Shown here piece by piece: positions 20,326 to 31,564 of a stretch of 64,000 nt of DNA. The notes beneath the pieces were generated by a model. The model made no database searches, was not told where the DNA came from, and saw nothing but the letters and a program-made list of their open reading frames with translations. This DNA comes from Sclerotiophoma versabilis (lineage: Eukaryota > Ascomycota > Dothideomycetes > Pleosporales > Didymellaceae). The stretch spans positions 372,001 to 436,000 of the forward strand of contig JAAROD010000049.1 in NCBI GenBank assembly GCA_012274445.1. Reading direction: 5' to 3'. Within the stretch, counting starts at the first letter, position 1. Each line of letters opens with the position of its first letter. The position numbers and the translations under genes are program-made.

Positions 20326-20779
20326 AAGAAGTCGTGGTGCAGATGAGGTGGAGAAGTGTTCGGAAACGGACGAAGAGGGAGGCACTGTATATTTGGTGCT
20401 TGACACCGCCAGTTCATGAGACAGAGGAGGGAGTTTGTACGATGAGATTGGCTTGAGTTTAGGTCAATATTGTTGACTTCGGGCCTTGATCCTAGAAATA
20501 TGGGAACGGCGTTGTAGCATTGCAATCTATTACATGAACAAGAAAGTTTCACTACGTGGTCAAAAGTAACACAAGGTGATGAGTGGATCAACGTCGGCGT
20601 CGCATTGAGCGAAGGACGTACCTCCTCGATGCTACCCAAGAATAGTATCATATCGTAGCCCTGCCAACACCCCAACGCCAGTCATGCAATACGTACAATA
20701 AGCGCCCTACCTCCATCGCCGCAATAGAACATCATCCTACTCGATTTCTCAAACCTGCAACCACGACTCAGGCACGCGC
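20326..20779. other. convergent intergenic region
   Basis: Between the 3' ends of the Vps3844 gene (+) and SEC66 (-). No gene seen. Confidence 0.45.
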
Positions 20780-21560
20780 TCATTTCTTGCCCTTCTTCTT
20801 CTTCCCACTCGGGCTCTCCACCATGACTGCATCGTCTCCCATCACACTCCCCGCAACACTGGCTGCGGGAGTTCCGACAATGCTCCCTGTTCCTGCAACG
20901 CTGCCCTCGCGACTTCTGATCTTCTCCTCGTCCAGCTCCTTCATGAATGAGCCCTGGATCTCGGCCCGGCGGCTGTTCCACCACTGCGATTCCTTGGGTG
21001 CTTTGGCGAGGATCTCGTCGAGACGCTCGCGGATGTGGTTGTTCTGGGCCATTTCAGAGGCGGACTGGAAGATGGTCTGGCCCCAGTTGGGAGCAAATGC
21101 GTTTGCCTGAAATGTGTTAGTTACGTATTTCATGGACGAACATAATGTATTATGTGTAGTTTACCTCCTGCACAACATCCCTCAGCTCCTCCTCAATCTC
21201 TTTCTCCGCGCGCTCGAATCGCTTCCACAGATCATCTCCCACACTGCCCCTCTGCAGCAGAACCTGGAGTGCCTGCTTCGCGTTCCTGATCTGAACAATG
21301 CGGTGGATGTCCTCTGTAGCGCGGCGCAGGAGCGCAGCTTTCAGGATGCTGTCTGGTACTTTGGGGTCTTCTTGGTGAAGCAGCGACAGGTAGATGTTGC
21401 GCTGGAGGTGCTGTGGAAACCAGGGCTCGAGAGACGAAGCGGCGGCTGCTTGGCGCTTGCGGTACAGTGATGAGAAGACTGTGAGCGAGCCGATCAGAAT
21501 GAAAAGGTAGGCGACGGGGATCAGGAGCATGAGCCAGTCGACGGCATCGAAGGGCCACAT
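20780..21560 (-). CDS. SEC66: Sec66/Sec71, ER translocon subunit
   Basis: Two exons (21165-21560 and 20780-21106, intron 21107-21164) encode 240 residues. A single N-terminal membrane anchor (WLMLLIPVAYLFILIGSLTVF) is followed by a cytosolic domain with the Sec66 signatures SLEPWFPQHLQRNIYLSLLH, ILKAALLRRATEDIHRIVQI, and FAPNWGQTIFQSASEM. The C-terminus is a low-complexity tail ending KKKKGKK. Sec66 (Sec71) belongs to the Sec62/63 complex for post-translational protein import into the ER; with Sec72 it binds cytosolic chaperones. Length agrees with filamentous fungal orthologs. The start at 21560 leaves only a few residues before the membrane segment, as expected. Confidence 0.93.
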
Positions 21561-21953
21561 TTTGGTGGAGGGCTGCTGTGCAGACTTTCTTCAATCACAC
21601 ACGATTTGCTGGAACTAATTCCTGGATGGTGGAAGAGTCCTGTGCAGACCGACTGGAGGTAAAGGAGCGACTGTAGGAAAGGTCCGAACTGTGAGTGTGA
21701 ATGTTTGGACACTTTTGTGCAGTGAATGATGCCAGATGTTCGTTCACCAGGCGCGCTAAGACTGCGGCGGGACATCCCTGTCGGTCGTGCCTGCCGGGCT
21801 CAAGGTAATGACGACTAACTTGGCGAGCTTCCGACGCGCATGTAGCGAACACTGTCACCTAACCACCTCCACCCCCACCTCTTCTTTCTTCCGGCTGCAC
21901 TTGCAAAGCCAGCTCCCCACCCTCTGTTCCATTCTCCCCAGACGCGATACGTT
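21561..21953. promoter_or_regulatory. shared promoter of SEC66 and NPL4
   Basis: The 393 bp between two divergent start codons. The 80 bp before NPL4 are pyrimidine-rich on the + strand (CACCTCCACCCCCACCTCTTC and on), a usual fungal promoter feature. Confidence 0.5.
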
Positions 21954-24009
21954 ATGATTCTCCGGTTTGTGAGCAAGGAGGGCCAGTTCCGCCTCACTGT
22001 CGAGCCCACGACTACCTTCACAGAGATCCTGTCTCAGGTGGCGGAGAAGCTGCCCAAAAATGTCGATCTTGAAAGTGTCGCCGTTAGCAACAAACCACAG
22101 GGAGGAGATGCCAGGAAGCTTACCTCGCTGAAAGGCGTGACCTTTCAGCAAGTGGGACTGTCGTAGGTAACTTGCTTCGTACCGCCATCACAGCTAACAT
22201 TTCTACAGCCACGGCGCACAACTCTTCCTGACCTTTGACGAGCAGTCCTCAACATCAAACGGCACATCTGCAGCTCCTGCAGGAGCAGCTCGCCTGAACG
22301 GCAAAGCTGTCGAGCAATCTGACATGCCCTCGGTGCCCCTCGGCGGCCACACACAATTGATCAAGAACCCGTGGGAAGTGGTCAAGCAGTCACCGCTCGA
22401 CGACCGGCTCGATAGGTTGGACGGCAAGATTCCACGCAAGCGCGATGTGAGGATGTGTACACATGGGCCGAAGGGCATGTGCGACTACTGCATGCCTCTA
22501 GAGCCATACGATGCAGCATACCTCGCCGAGAAGAAGATCAAGCATCTCTCTTTCCACTCATACCTGCGCAAAGTCAACTCTGCGAAGAATAGGCCAGAAC
22601 TCGGAAGCTCGTATATTCCACCACTCAACGAACCATACTACCGCGTACGACCAGACTGTCCATCTGGCCACAAGCCATTTCCGGACGGTATCTGCACAAA
22701 ATGCCAGCCTAGCGCCATTTCACTCAAGCCACAAGAATACCGTATGGTTGATCACGTCGAATTCGCATCAATACAAGTTGTGGATGATCTCATCAACTTC
22801 TGGAGAAACACAGGGTGTCAGCGATTAGGCTTCTTGTACGGCCGGTACGAGGAGTACACTGAAGTGCCGTTGGGGACGAAGGCTATTGTCGAGACCATCT
22901 ACGAGCCCCCACAGGTCAACGAGATGGATGGTATCTCGCTGAGCGACTGGGATAACGAGAAGGAGATTGATGAGATTGCTGCACAGTGCGGACTTCAGAG
23001 GGTTGGTGTCATATTCACGGATCTTCTGGATGCTGATAAAGGCGACGGATCAGTCATTTGCAAACGTCATGCCGACTCATACTTCCTTTCGTCTCTGGAG
23101 ATTACATTTGCGGCACGGTACCAGGCGAGATATCCACGTCCGTCAAAGTGGAGCGAGACTGGCCAGTTCGGTTCAAACTTCGTTACGTGCGTTATCAGTG
23201 GGGATGCAGAAGGGCAGATTGGTATCTCGTCGTACCAAGCGTCGAACTCAGCGGTAGAGATGGTGCGCGCAGACATCATCGAGCCGTCAGCTGAGCCTTC
23301 AGTGATGCTGGTACAAGACGAGGCAGACAACGAAACCCTGAATCGGTCACGATATATCCCCGAGGTCTTCTACCGACGGATAAATGAGCATGGTGCCAAC
23401 GTGCAGGAGAACGCAAAGCCGGACTTCCCTGTCGAATACCTGCTACTCACTCTCACACACGGTTTCCCTACACAACCAAACCCCCTGTTCACAGGTGGCA
23501 AGTTCCCAATCGAGAACCGCGAGATCATGGGTGAGACGGCTGACGTGTCGACGTTGAGCAAGTCGCTCAACGCGAAGGCGAATGGACTTGCGCTCAACAC
23601 GACAAGCGGTCTTAACGCCATCTCTAACTTCCACCTTCTTTGCTTCGTCCACAACCTAGATATACTGTCTAAGGTATGTTGAACATCCTACTAACCAGTC
23701 GTGTACTGACGTGTGGTACAGGACGAAGAATCTCTTCTTTTCAAGGTTGCATCGACACACGATCCATCGGAGGGCTCAGCACTACAGCACACAGGAGGCT
23801 GGGCAACGTTATTAACGATTCTTAAAGAAAGTGGTGAGCGCCCCCCTAAACGATCTCATTACACCTCGCATTCATCTTCTTCTGCTTCGCATTCCGCCAG
23901 TAGGGGGGCAGCTCATCGCAACGTTGCGCGACAGCCCTCCAATGGCTCCGACTCCGACTCTGTACAGCTGGCTAAGAGGCTGAAGGCTAGTAGCTTGAGG
24001 GGAAAGTAG
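21954..24009 (+). CDS. NPL4: Npl4, Cdc48-Ufd1 cofactor
   Basis: Three exons (21954-22162, 22209-23673, 23722-24009) give 653 residues. Order: a ubiquitin-like N-terminal domain (MILRFVSKEGQFRLTVEP); the Npl4 zinc finger with CTHGPKGMCDYCMPLEPYD and CPSGHKPFPDGICTKCQPSA; then the MPN-like domain (QRLGFLYGRYEEYTEVPLG, GLQRVGVIFTDLLD). The MPN domain lacks the metalloprotease His residues, as is normal for Npl4. The C-terminal exon has HTGGWATLLTILKESG, then a Ser/His-rich tail without an NZF finger, as in other fungi. Npl4 with Ufd1 delivers ubiquitylated substrates to Cdc48 for ER-associated degradation and chromatin extraction. Both introns join in frame. Confidence 0.95.
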
Positions 24010-24335
24010 AACGTCCCCGAGGCTGAGGCCTTTGGTGTGTAGGTCCTACCGATCGAACGCGTGCATGTATTATGGATGGATGAGCTAGCATTGCGATTAT
24101 GCATGGATTGGCGTTATTGGGGAGGACTCAAATGAGCAGATAGCATACTGCGACTTCACAATCGAAGGATGAATGCCTAGCTTTGAAGAACTGACTTTCG
24201 TTGTAATGCTGTCATTTGGCGGACCGTGCGCCTGCGTGAACGTGAGGACGCGCTTGCAGGCGCGTCGCGCGTTCCACTTTAGCTCTGCCTGCTCTCTTGT
24301 CCCGCAACCTCTGGTCTACACCACAATCGCACATA
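24010..24335. other. intergenic between NPL4 and RFC2
   Basis: No gene seen. Holds the RFC2 promoter; several GCGT/ACGCG-like hexamers near 24240-24270 (GACGCGCTTG, GGCGCGTCGCGCG) resemble MBF-type MluI boxes of DNA-replication genes, but this is only a string match. Confidence 0.4.
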
Positions 24336-25637
24336 ATGGCGGACTTCTTCAATCTCAAGGCACGACAACAAGCTGCTGCCCAGGCTAGCTCATCAAAAGC
24401 CCCATCTACAAAGCAACAGCCTGACCGTCTGCAACCATGGGTCGAGAAATAGTACAGCGTCCACATCGTCACATTCCCGTACCTTCAGAGCTGACAATTC
24501 CAATCTAGCCGCCCCAAGACGCTCTCAGAAGTTACAGCACAAGACAACACCATTCAAATCCTCTCGCGCACCCTACAATCCTCCAATCTCCCACACATGC
24601 TGTTCTATGGGCCACCAGGCACAGGCAAAACATCCACTATCCTCGCCCTCGCAAAACAGCTCTACGGCCCCGAACTCATGAAGTCGCGCGTTCTCGAACT
24701 CAACGCTTCCGACGAGCGCGGCATTAGCATTGTGCGCCAGAAAGTCAAGGACTTTGCGCGCCAGCAGCTCAGCTCCGCCCCCACATACAACGTTATGACA
24801 GAAGACAAAGATGGCGGTGAAGGCAAGATGGTCAGATACAGGGACAAGTATCCTTGCCCGCCGTTCAAGATCATCGTACTGGATGAGGCGGACAGCATGA
24901 CACAGGATGCGCAATCTGCGCTGAGGAGGACGATGGAGACATACAGTAAAATGACAAGGTTCTGTCTTGTGTGTAACTATGTCACACGCATCATTGATCC
25001 GCTGGCGTCAAGATGCAGCAAGTTTCGCTTCAAAAGCTTGGATCAAGGAAACGCAGTGAAGCGCGTCGAGGACATCGCGAGACTAGAAGGCGTTCCGCTT
25101 GACCAGGGCGTCAGCGAGGAGCTGGTCCGAGTTGCAGATGGCGATCTGAGGAAAGCCATCACCTTTTTGCAGTCTGCGGCGAGACTGGTGAGCGCCACAC
25201 AGACACCGAAGGAGGAAAGCCGGAAAGGAAAGCCCGTGATCGATGACGATGAGATGGATGTCGACTCCGATACCACTCTTGTGGACAAGAACACCGTCTC
25301 TCTACAGTCCATCGCTGAGATCGCAGGTGTTATCCCTGCAACTACGCTCACCACGTTCTCGGACTCACTGTTCCCCAAGAGCTCGAGTCGAAGCATACGA
25401 TACAATGAGATTGCAAAAGTAGTGGAGAACATGATTGCAGAGGGGTGGAGCGCAAGTCAGACTGTTGCACAGCTGTACGAGCAGGTCATGTTTGATGAGA
25501 GGGTGGAAGACGTTAAGAAGGTACGCTTAACAGGTGTGTTCAGCGAGACTGACAAGAGGCTTGTCGATGGCGGGGATGAGCACCTCGCGGTGCTGGATCT
25601 GGGGGTTAGAGTCGCGGGTGTATTGTGTGGTGCTTGA
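24336..25637 (+). CDS. RFC2: replication factor C subunit Rfc2 (human RFC4)
   Basis: Two exons (24336-24451, 24509-25637) encode 414 residues of an AAA+ clamp-loader small subunit. Motifs: QPWVEKYRPKTLSEVTAQD at the start (RFC box II), Walker A GPPGTGKTSTI, ELNASDERGI, Walker B IIVLDEADSMT, sensor 1 FCLVCNYVTRIIDPL, and the arginine-finger SRCSKFRFK. ELNASDERGISIVRQKVKDF and TAQD distinguish it as the yeast Rfc2/human RFC4 type rather than Rfc3 or Rfc4. RFC loads PCNA onto primed DNA in replication and repair. The loop RYRDKYPCPPFK carries an insert of about 20 residues before it, common in filamentous fungi. The intron splits the codon for Tyr in KYRP. Confidence 0.96.
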
Positions 25638-25698
25638 TGACAGGCGAATGCAGCACCTATAAGGCACAAGCTTGAAGGAGGTACAAAGATACATTATA

Positions 25699-25740
25699 AC
25701 GTAATCTACCATCGAGATGGTCACACCATCGAAATAATCA
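25699..25740 (+). repeat. left TIR of the pogo element
   Basis: Starts ACGTAATCTACC. 38 of 42 positions match the right TIR, and all four differences are C/T transitions, which fits RIP acting on a once perfect repeat. Confidence 0.93.
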
Positions 25741-25839
25741 GTAAATGCAGCAACCTACCTGTCTACCTTAATATTTCAACGCCACAACCAGCTATTGTAA
25801 TAAAAAGTAGACAGATTTAATTGCCTAATACTACTGCAT

Positions 25840-27450
25840 CTTTTGTACAGGTGCGCTTATTATGTCCTAGTTTAGCACAGCTTTTGCAGCGTTAAATCTA
25901 TAACCAACTACCACCTGCTACTCTTCTCTCCTTACGCCTCTTCTCCTCAACCTGCACCTCTGCGTTCTTTTAAGCAATTAACACCTCTGCCTCTGCCTGT
26001 AAAAGAGTCCCTCCCTTCTGAATTCACTTCTTTTTACACTTTTTATGCTTAGAAGCAGCGTTATTAGCTGCCTTAAGATTAGCTACTTAAGCTGCTAGAA
26101 GCACCTGGGAATGCACTATCATTTCAGCTCCCTTCTTGAACTGCTGCACCATCTTAATAATTAAAGCTAGAGATAAGCTAGCGTAAGTTTAAATCTAGTT
26201 TAAGATTAAGGTTAATTAAGTATCTATTTTAACAGCGTTGCTTGGTGTTTTTAGTTACTAAGGGGTAGAGCCTAGTAGTAGTAGTGTTGGCATGCGAGGC
26301 TTTACTTTAAGCTTAGATAGCACTGCCCCTAGGTTGTCTAGTACTAAACTAGCTGCTCTAAAGCCAGATTTAATATTATTATACAAGAAAACACTATTAT
26401 AGACCTTCCTATAGGTATCTAGAAAGGCCTTTTTATTAATATAGTTAATGTAGCTGTTTACTAAGACTCTAATCTCCTTCTAGTACGCACGCTTTAAAGT
26501 AGTAAAACAACTAACATTAAGTAGCTAAAGAAGGTGTAAGGTATAAGTAGGTATATAGAGGGTAATAATCTTGCTCTACTTACAGAGATCTTAGAAGGCA
26601 AGCAATTAGTAGCTCTTATAGCTGTTAAGTATAAGCAGTTAGTAACTACCTACTATACGTGCCTCTGTATACTAAATAAAGTACTTTAGCTAGTTAAGGC
26701 CAACTTTATTAGTAGTCTAACTATTATTACTAACAGTAATCTTTTACTCCTTATTGGTTTAGTAATACTAGGCTTAATTATAGTACTTTGCTCTAAGAAT
26801 AAAGAAGGGTAGGATTAACTACCCTATAGCATTAATACTAGCAATTAACGTTACCTACTTATAGTTGCTAGGTTAAACTCTAATTAGCTTAAGACGCCTC
26901 TTAGACACAGTTACAACCTTAACAGTTCCTCTAACACCTATTTAGAAGCTAGTCTTATTAAAGTTATAGGTATCTTTATCTAGAATACTATACTTAGCTT
27001 TAGTATTATATATAAGGTTAAACTAGAGGCTAATAATAGCTGGATTGCTGCATAAGACCCTCTAGTAATCCTAAAGTCTAGTTATCTAGAATTTAATATT
27101 AGGTCTCCAGCTAATTAACTAATATACCTAGTTAATACTAACTATCTCTCCTCTACGCGCTATAAGCAGTTAATTAGCTATATTGCGTACGTAGCTGAAC
27201 ATAGGGGCAAACCCCTGCTTATTAAGCTTTCTTATTGTTTATATAATTACCTCCTCTTTATTCTTTAAAAGCTTTAATTAATTAAGGTAGAAATCACATT
27301 ATAAAGTTTAACTAGCGTGTTAGTTGCTGATTGTGCTTTAATTAATGTTGTAGAGAGCAGCAGCGCGTCACTAGCTTAGTAACGCGTTAGATTTTATTGC
27401 TTAGATAGCTAAGATAACTCTCTCCTTATAAGGGAGCGATTTAAGATCAG
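25840..27450 (-). pseudogene. pogo transposase remnant
   Basis: Reading the minus strand through stops shows, in order: an N-terminal helix-turn-helix start (ERVILAI, QRRAAALYNI near 27330-27430); a CENP-B-like segment with NKQGF-like remains; the DDE_1 core as ILDKDTYNFNKTSF and LLILNSYKSY, each with Asn where active relatives have the catalytic Asp; SKIITLYIPTYTLHLL; and a terminal zinc knuckle RCKSCAKLGHNKRTC near 25850-25890. Dozens of TAA/TAG stops interrupt it. Asp to Asn and Gln or Trp to stop are what G-to-A and C-to-T RIP changes give. It cannot encode a functional transposase. Confidence 0.88.
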
Positions 27451-27501
27451 AATGTTGCAGCATTGTGATGGGTAGTAGAAAGAGATGTGGTCTTGGCAAA
27501 G

Positions 27502-27543
27502 TGATTATTTCGGTGGTGTAACCATCTCGATAGTGGATTACGT
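27502..27543 (-). repeat. right TIR of the pogo element
   Basis: Read on the minus strand it starts ACGTAATCCACT. Flanked outside by TA (27544-27545), which pairs with TA at 25697-25698. Confidence 0.93.
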
Positions 27544-27545
27544 TA

Positions 27546-28251
27546 CCACATGATTCGAGTCCAGCAGATTTTTTATATATGCAGCAACCACCTCACATCA
27601 GCAAAACTCCATCTTCTTTGTTCTCTCGACTCATCCCTGTATTCTTGCAGCCTCAGCTATCCTCGACCTTGCGAAGGAAGTTCTAAGGACGGCGAGTGCC
27701 TCCCACACACGGTTAGGACGCTCGGAAGGCTACTGTGTTGCCACCTGGTAACGCCAGGTCGTTCTTCGTCCTGCGCCAACAATGGCGCCTGCCTTTCCTG
27801 AACGACCGTGGCGCCAATAATCTCGGCGATCGCCCATGGGATTCCGAGGCGCAAGGAGGACAGAGCACACCATCTCGCGCACCGTTGATGCCCTGCCAGG
27901 ATGGGAATGATGCCCGTGGGGTAGATGGCCAGTGCATGGCTTCCCCGCGGAAGAGCTAGCCACATGAAGAAGATACCTAGGCAATTGTTCTGGCGTGACG
28001 CGCACATGCAGGTGCGAGATGATACGCCATGTGAAAGAAGGCATGGCACGAGGGGGTTAGAGCTGGGCAAAATATAGGAGCACATACTTAAGATATTTGC
28101 GGTCCTGCTGCAAAGTTGTTTCGGCTTCACGCAGTAGGTTCATATTTAAAACACCCACCTAAAGTCGAGGGCTGCATCACATCACACCACATCACCACTA
28201 CCAAAACCATAGATCTGTCAAAAGAACAGGAAGATATACGATACCGTTACA
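27546..28251. other. intergenic, pogo element to next gene
   Basis: A GC-normal minus-strand frame of 157 codons (27657-28130) is open but resembles nothing I know; I do not call it a gene. The rest is promoter for the gene at 28252. Confidence 0.4.
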
Positions 28252-28899
28252 ATGGCTGCTCCAGCGTCCGTCAACGTCAAGAACCTCCAAGGGAAATGGC
28301 TCATGGTACACCAAACCCCCAATCACCTACGTGTACTCCATTAACGCACCATCCAGAACAAGAGCCTCTCTGATGCTTTCGATCCCGTTCTTGCCCTTCA
28401 GGGAATTGGCTGGCTAACTCGCAAAGCCCTCGGTGCTGCAACCGTGACCCAGCACCTCAAGCAATACACCGCTGAAGATGGGACCTCGGCTCAAATCGAC
28501 ATCGACCAGCTCATCTCCGGTGGCCTGAAAGGCAGCTCCGAGAAGCGTACGCTCGACTGGCAATGGCGCGAACACTCCGACTGGCTCTTCGGCACGCTCA
28601 AAGGCCGTACCAGGTACACTACGCTTGCTACTGTGCTCGAAGAAGCGAAGGGCAAGGGTGTCACAGAAGAGGATGCAAAGTATCTTGCTGAGGGGTGGCT
28701 GAAGGAGATGGAGGAGGGCGAGGTGATTGAGAGTTTTGTGGAGAACGAGGGAAGCAAGTGGACGGGGTGGCAAGTGTGGGGATTTGCGGAGATCGGTGGG
28801 GAGAGGAAGTTTGTAAGACGTGTTGTGGTAAGGAAGAGCAACAAGAACGAGGCGCAGCGGGTAAGGCTTGTGTACGACTATGCTGGAGAGTTGGCATAA
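28252..28899 (+). CDS. conserved fungal protein, possibly lipocalin-like
   Basis: Two exons (28252-28305, 28357-28899; intron 28306-28356) give 198 residues. The N-terminal NLQGKWLMNKSLSDAFDPVL, the internal strand-rich region (TVTQHLKQYTAEDG, IDIDQLISGG) and the end VWGFAEIGGERKFVRRVVV, VRLVYDYAG resemble an uncharacterised family common in ascomycetes. The G-K-W start and the succession of short strands suggest a calycin (lipocalin/fatty-acid-binding) beta barrel; that fold is inference. No signal peptide, so cytosolic. The 54-nt first exon is short but the join is in frame and removes the only frame break. Confidence 0.75.
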
Positions 28900-29806
28900 G
28901 CGTGAGTATCTCCCTTTCCCTAACTTCCATTGAGGTCAAATCATAATTTCTCTTCATGCGTCCTTTCCAGAATACTCCCGTTGCATTTGGAATGAAGTTG
29001 CGCGTCAATTCCTAAAATTATGCTGTTTGAAACATGGAAACATGGTTCTGTCGCAGAGCACACGATGAAGCAAGCTAAGCGCGAAACACAACCACCACCT
29101 TCATCACAAGGGGCAGACTCGAACATCAACCTCACAAATATGGCTTCATATTCTTTGCCTTGACACCTAGCTGAAGTGACAGTTTGTGAGCTTCAGAGAA
29201 GACCCAGATTTTCTCCCTTCACAACTTTACGTCATGCCTCGTTCTTCGCGTTAAGCGTTGTCATCTCTTCCATCGTCTTCTCCGATTACTTTCCTAAAGG
29301 TACGGTGTGCTGACCACCTTTTCGTAATTTTCTGCTCTTATCTCACCAGACGTTTGCACCTGCCACTCTGTGGTTGCACGATTCTTCATCAAACGCCCCA
29401 CAACGACTGGTCGAAACACTGTGCCTGTACGATCACTTCCCTCATCAGACGCGTTGCGACAATTACCAGCGGCCTTAAAGCTAGGGTGTGTACGCAAGAA
29501 CTCGGCTTGGACGTCCAACCACCTTCCTGTTTCCGTCTTGCTGTTGCATCCACGAGCACAAAGAGTACCGCTTAGCTTGTTCAGGAATTTGAGTCCTCAG
29601 CTGCATCCAAATAAACTTTTCAGCTGGCCATAGAAGTTCACTTTGGACTTCTCTTCACCTTCACCGATCCCCACTTTTTGCGGCTACCTGCCTACGACAC
29701 TCGCGCTCGCTCTGTTTGTCAATAACAGCAAGGTCAACAGATATTCGATTCAGCACATAATCATACCACGTTAATCAAGCTTACCACAACATCTCACATC
29801 GCAAAC
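28900..29806. other. 0.9-kb intergenic region
   Basis: No convincing gene. The last 200 bp are CT-rich and are likely promoter and leader of the GPI-protein gene. Confidence 0.4.
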
Positions 29807-30427
29807 ATGAAGCCATCAACCATCCTTTCTACCAGCACACTTCTCGCCTGCGCCTTCGCCAGCGCCGCACACCCTGACATCCAGGCCGTCGCGGGCCTCA
29901 TTGCGCGTGCCATCGATCCCGCCACCATGGATCCAACCAAGCTTTCCGTCCTCTCGGTCCTGAAAACAGCTATGCCCACTCCCACTGGCACTGGCACCTC
30001 GATTGCCCTGCCTACGGGCAACATGGCACCGCAGTGGTACAAGAATCTGCCCGCGGACGTCATGGTGCTGCTGGCGCAGATGTATCCCGCAACGTCCACA
30101 GCAGGCACAGAGGCGGCGAGTTCGGCAGCAACTGTCGGTTCGAACACCTCATCTTTGGCCCAGGAGGCGACGAGTGTGAGCGTGAGCGTGAGCCAGACTG
30201 CAGCTACCAGGACATTGGGGCTCGTTCCTACAGCTGCCGCAAATTCTAATCGCACGCTGTCGACGGGCGAATCAAACGGAGCGTCTGTAAACAGCACGCT
30301 TTCTGGCGGCGAGCCGAGCCCGACGCAGTCCGCTATCTCGATTGGTGCTAAGAACACGATTGGCACGGGGAAGTGGTCTGTTGCAGTGGGGTTGAGTGTT
30401 GCTGCGGTTTTTTGCTTCTTTGCCTAG
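29807..30427 (+). CDS. GPI-anchored cell-surface protein
   Basis: A single exon of 206 codons. Clear signal peptide (MKPSTILSTSTLLACAFASA), then a short ordered part with the motif PQWYKNLPADVMVLLAQMYP, common in small fungal surface proteins. A long Ser/Thr/Ala-rich stretch follows, likely O-glycosylated, with NST and NRT sequons. The end is a hydrophobic tail WSVAVGLSVAAVFCFFA preceded by a small-residue region, which is a GPI attachment signal. No enzymatic domain. Probably a plasma-membrane or wall protein; possible role at the surface is inference. Confidence 0.78.
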   Translation: MKPSTILSTSTLLACAFASAAHPDIQAVAGLIARAIDPATMDPTKLSVLSVLKTAMPTPTGTGTSIALPTGNMAPQWYKNLPADVMVLLAQMYPATSTAGTEAASSAATVGSNTSSLAQEATSVSVSVSQTAATRTLGLVPTAAANSNRTLSTGESNGASVNSTLSGGEPSPTQSAISIGAKNTIGTGKWSVAVGLSVAAVFCFFA

Positions 30428-31053
30428 ATGTCTGTCGGTAGTATCATATTTTATGGGATAAGAGACGTGCAGAGACACATAGTTCTGAGGAGGGTCGGAC
30501 TCTTAGGGGCTTGACCGCGCTGCGCGCTGTACAGCCTCGAAAGGTTTTGGGCGGTAGTTTTACGGAAGTTATTCTTGTATCATTGTATATTTGTACGAGA
30601 GGAAAGAAGGCGAACGAGATCACGACGGCATCGCACTGGGTGCATTTGCGCGCTACGAGCCCATGTGCGAAGGACTGGAGTACGGTGCGTGTAGTTTCTT
30701 CTTTCGAGATATCCCAATTTTCATTTGTCTTTACCATCATCTCCGTGCCTGTTTTATGTCAAGCTCAGTCAAAAACAAACAACAGGGGTATTCGCTCCGC
30801 TCAACCCACTATCGTCGTGCAAAGTGCTTGTACGCGGTTCGTCATACTTCGAGAGAGGCAAACGCTCAAGCCGAGTGTGACATACAGAGATTACATCTCA
30901 ATCTACTGCACGAGGCCAATCTGTGCAACGACCATTCCGTTGCAGTGAAGTGTTCCATACATCAACCCCACTGCTCAGACAAACCACCAAAAGCTACGCA
31001 CCCATCCTCCTTTGAGGCTTTCTCCACTCGTCCTCAGATCTATGCAAGCAACA
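30428..31053. other. intergenic region
   Basis: Long open frames exist but lack protein character. I see nothing I can name. Confidence 0.35.
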
Positions 31054-31564
31054 ATGGCTTCTACGCCATTGATCCTGACCCTCACTGCCCTGGCCGCAAC
31101 AGCTCTCGTCCTCTTCATCTTGTGGGTGTTCATCCGCTACAACAAAGACCGGCGCACCCGATCGCGCGCCCAACTCTCTCAAGATACAACGCTCACAGTC
31201 GGGAATGGAGAGCCTCGTGCACCTCCATTGCACGTACCAGCCTTCCGGTGCACCGCACGGCGTGTTCCATGATCTTGGTGTTGAGTTGCAACGTGTGAAG
31301 GGAAGGGGGGATGATGGTGAAGGGGATAAGGCAGAAGTGTGGTTGAAGAGGGGTGCTAGCTGGGACAATCTCAGAGGAGATGGTGTGGAACGGGGAGAGA
31401 AGAAAAATGACAGGTTGAGCCAGGTGAAGGAAGAGGAGGAGAAGAGTGCGCTGGGTACCAAGACAGTGAAGACGCGGAGTAGGGATGGCGAAATTGGGGC
31501 GTGGGACATGATTGGTGGGAGGCCGAGAGATGATGGTTTAGAAGGTGCAGGACGAAGGAGTTGA
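31054..31564 (+). CDS. small single-pass membrane protein (tentative)
   Basis: Model of two exons (31054-31233, 31286-31564) with a 52-nt GT-AG intron, 152 residues. The first 28 residues hold a strong membrane helix (LILTLTALAATALVLFILWVF), followed by a basic stop-transfer (RYNKDRRTRSRAQ). The cytosolic tail is highly charged, with WLKRGASWDNLRGDGVERG and a Lys/Glu-rich run. The intron lacks a clear CTRAC branch site, so the join is uncertain; without it the gene would be a 72-residue protein ending in the first exon. No family recognised. Confidence 0.42.

Larger units (their letters stand above)
25699..27543 (-). mobile_element. pogo/Fot1-type DNA transposon, RIP-degraded
   Basis: 1845 bp bounded by 42-bp terminal inverted repeats (25699-25740 and 27502-27543) and by a TA duplication at 25697-25698 and 27544-27545. 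The inside is AT-rich with many TA dinucleotides and few CA, as RIP produces. The minus strand still shows a pogo-like transposase in pieces. Size, TIRs and the TA target place it in the Tc1/mariner superfamily, pogo/Fot1 clade. It is no longer autonomous. Confidence 0.92.

Noticed and set aside
27657..28130. 157-codon minus-strand frame next to the pogo element
   Set aside because: No family resemblance, no start context, and it reaches into the promoter of the gene at 28252.
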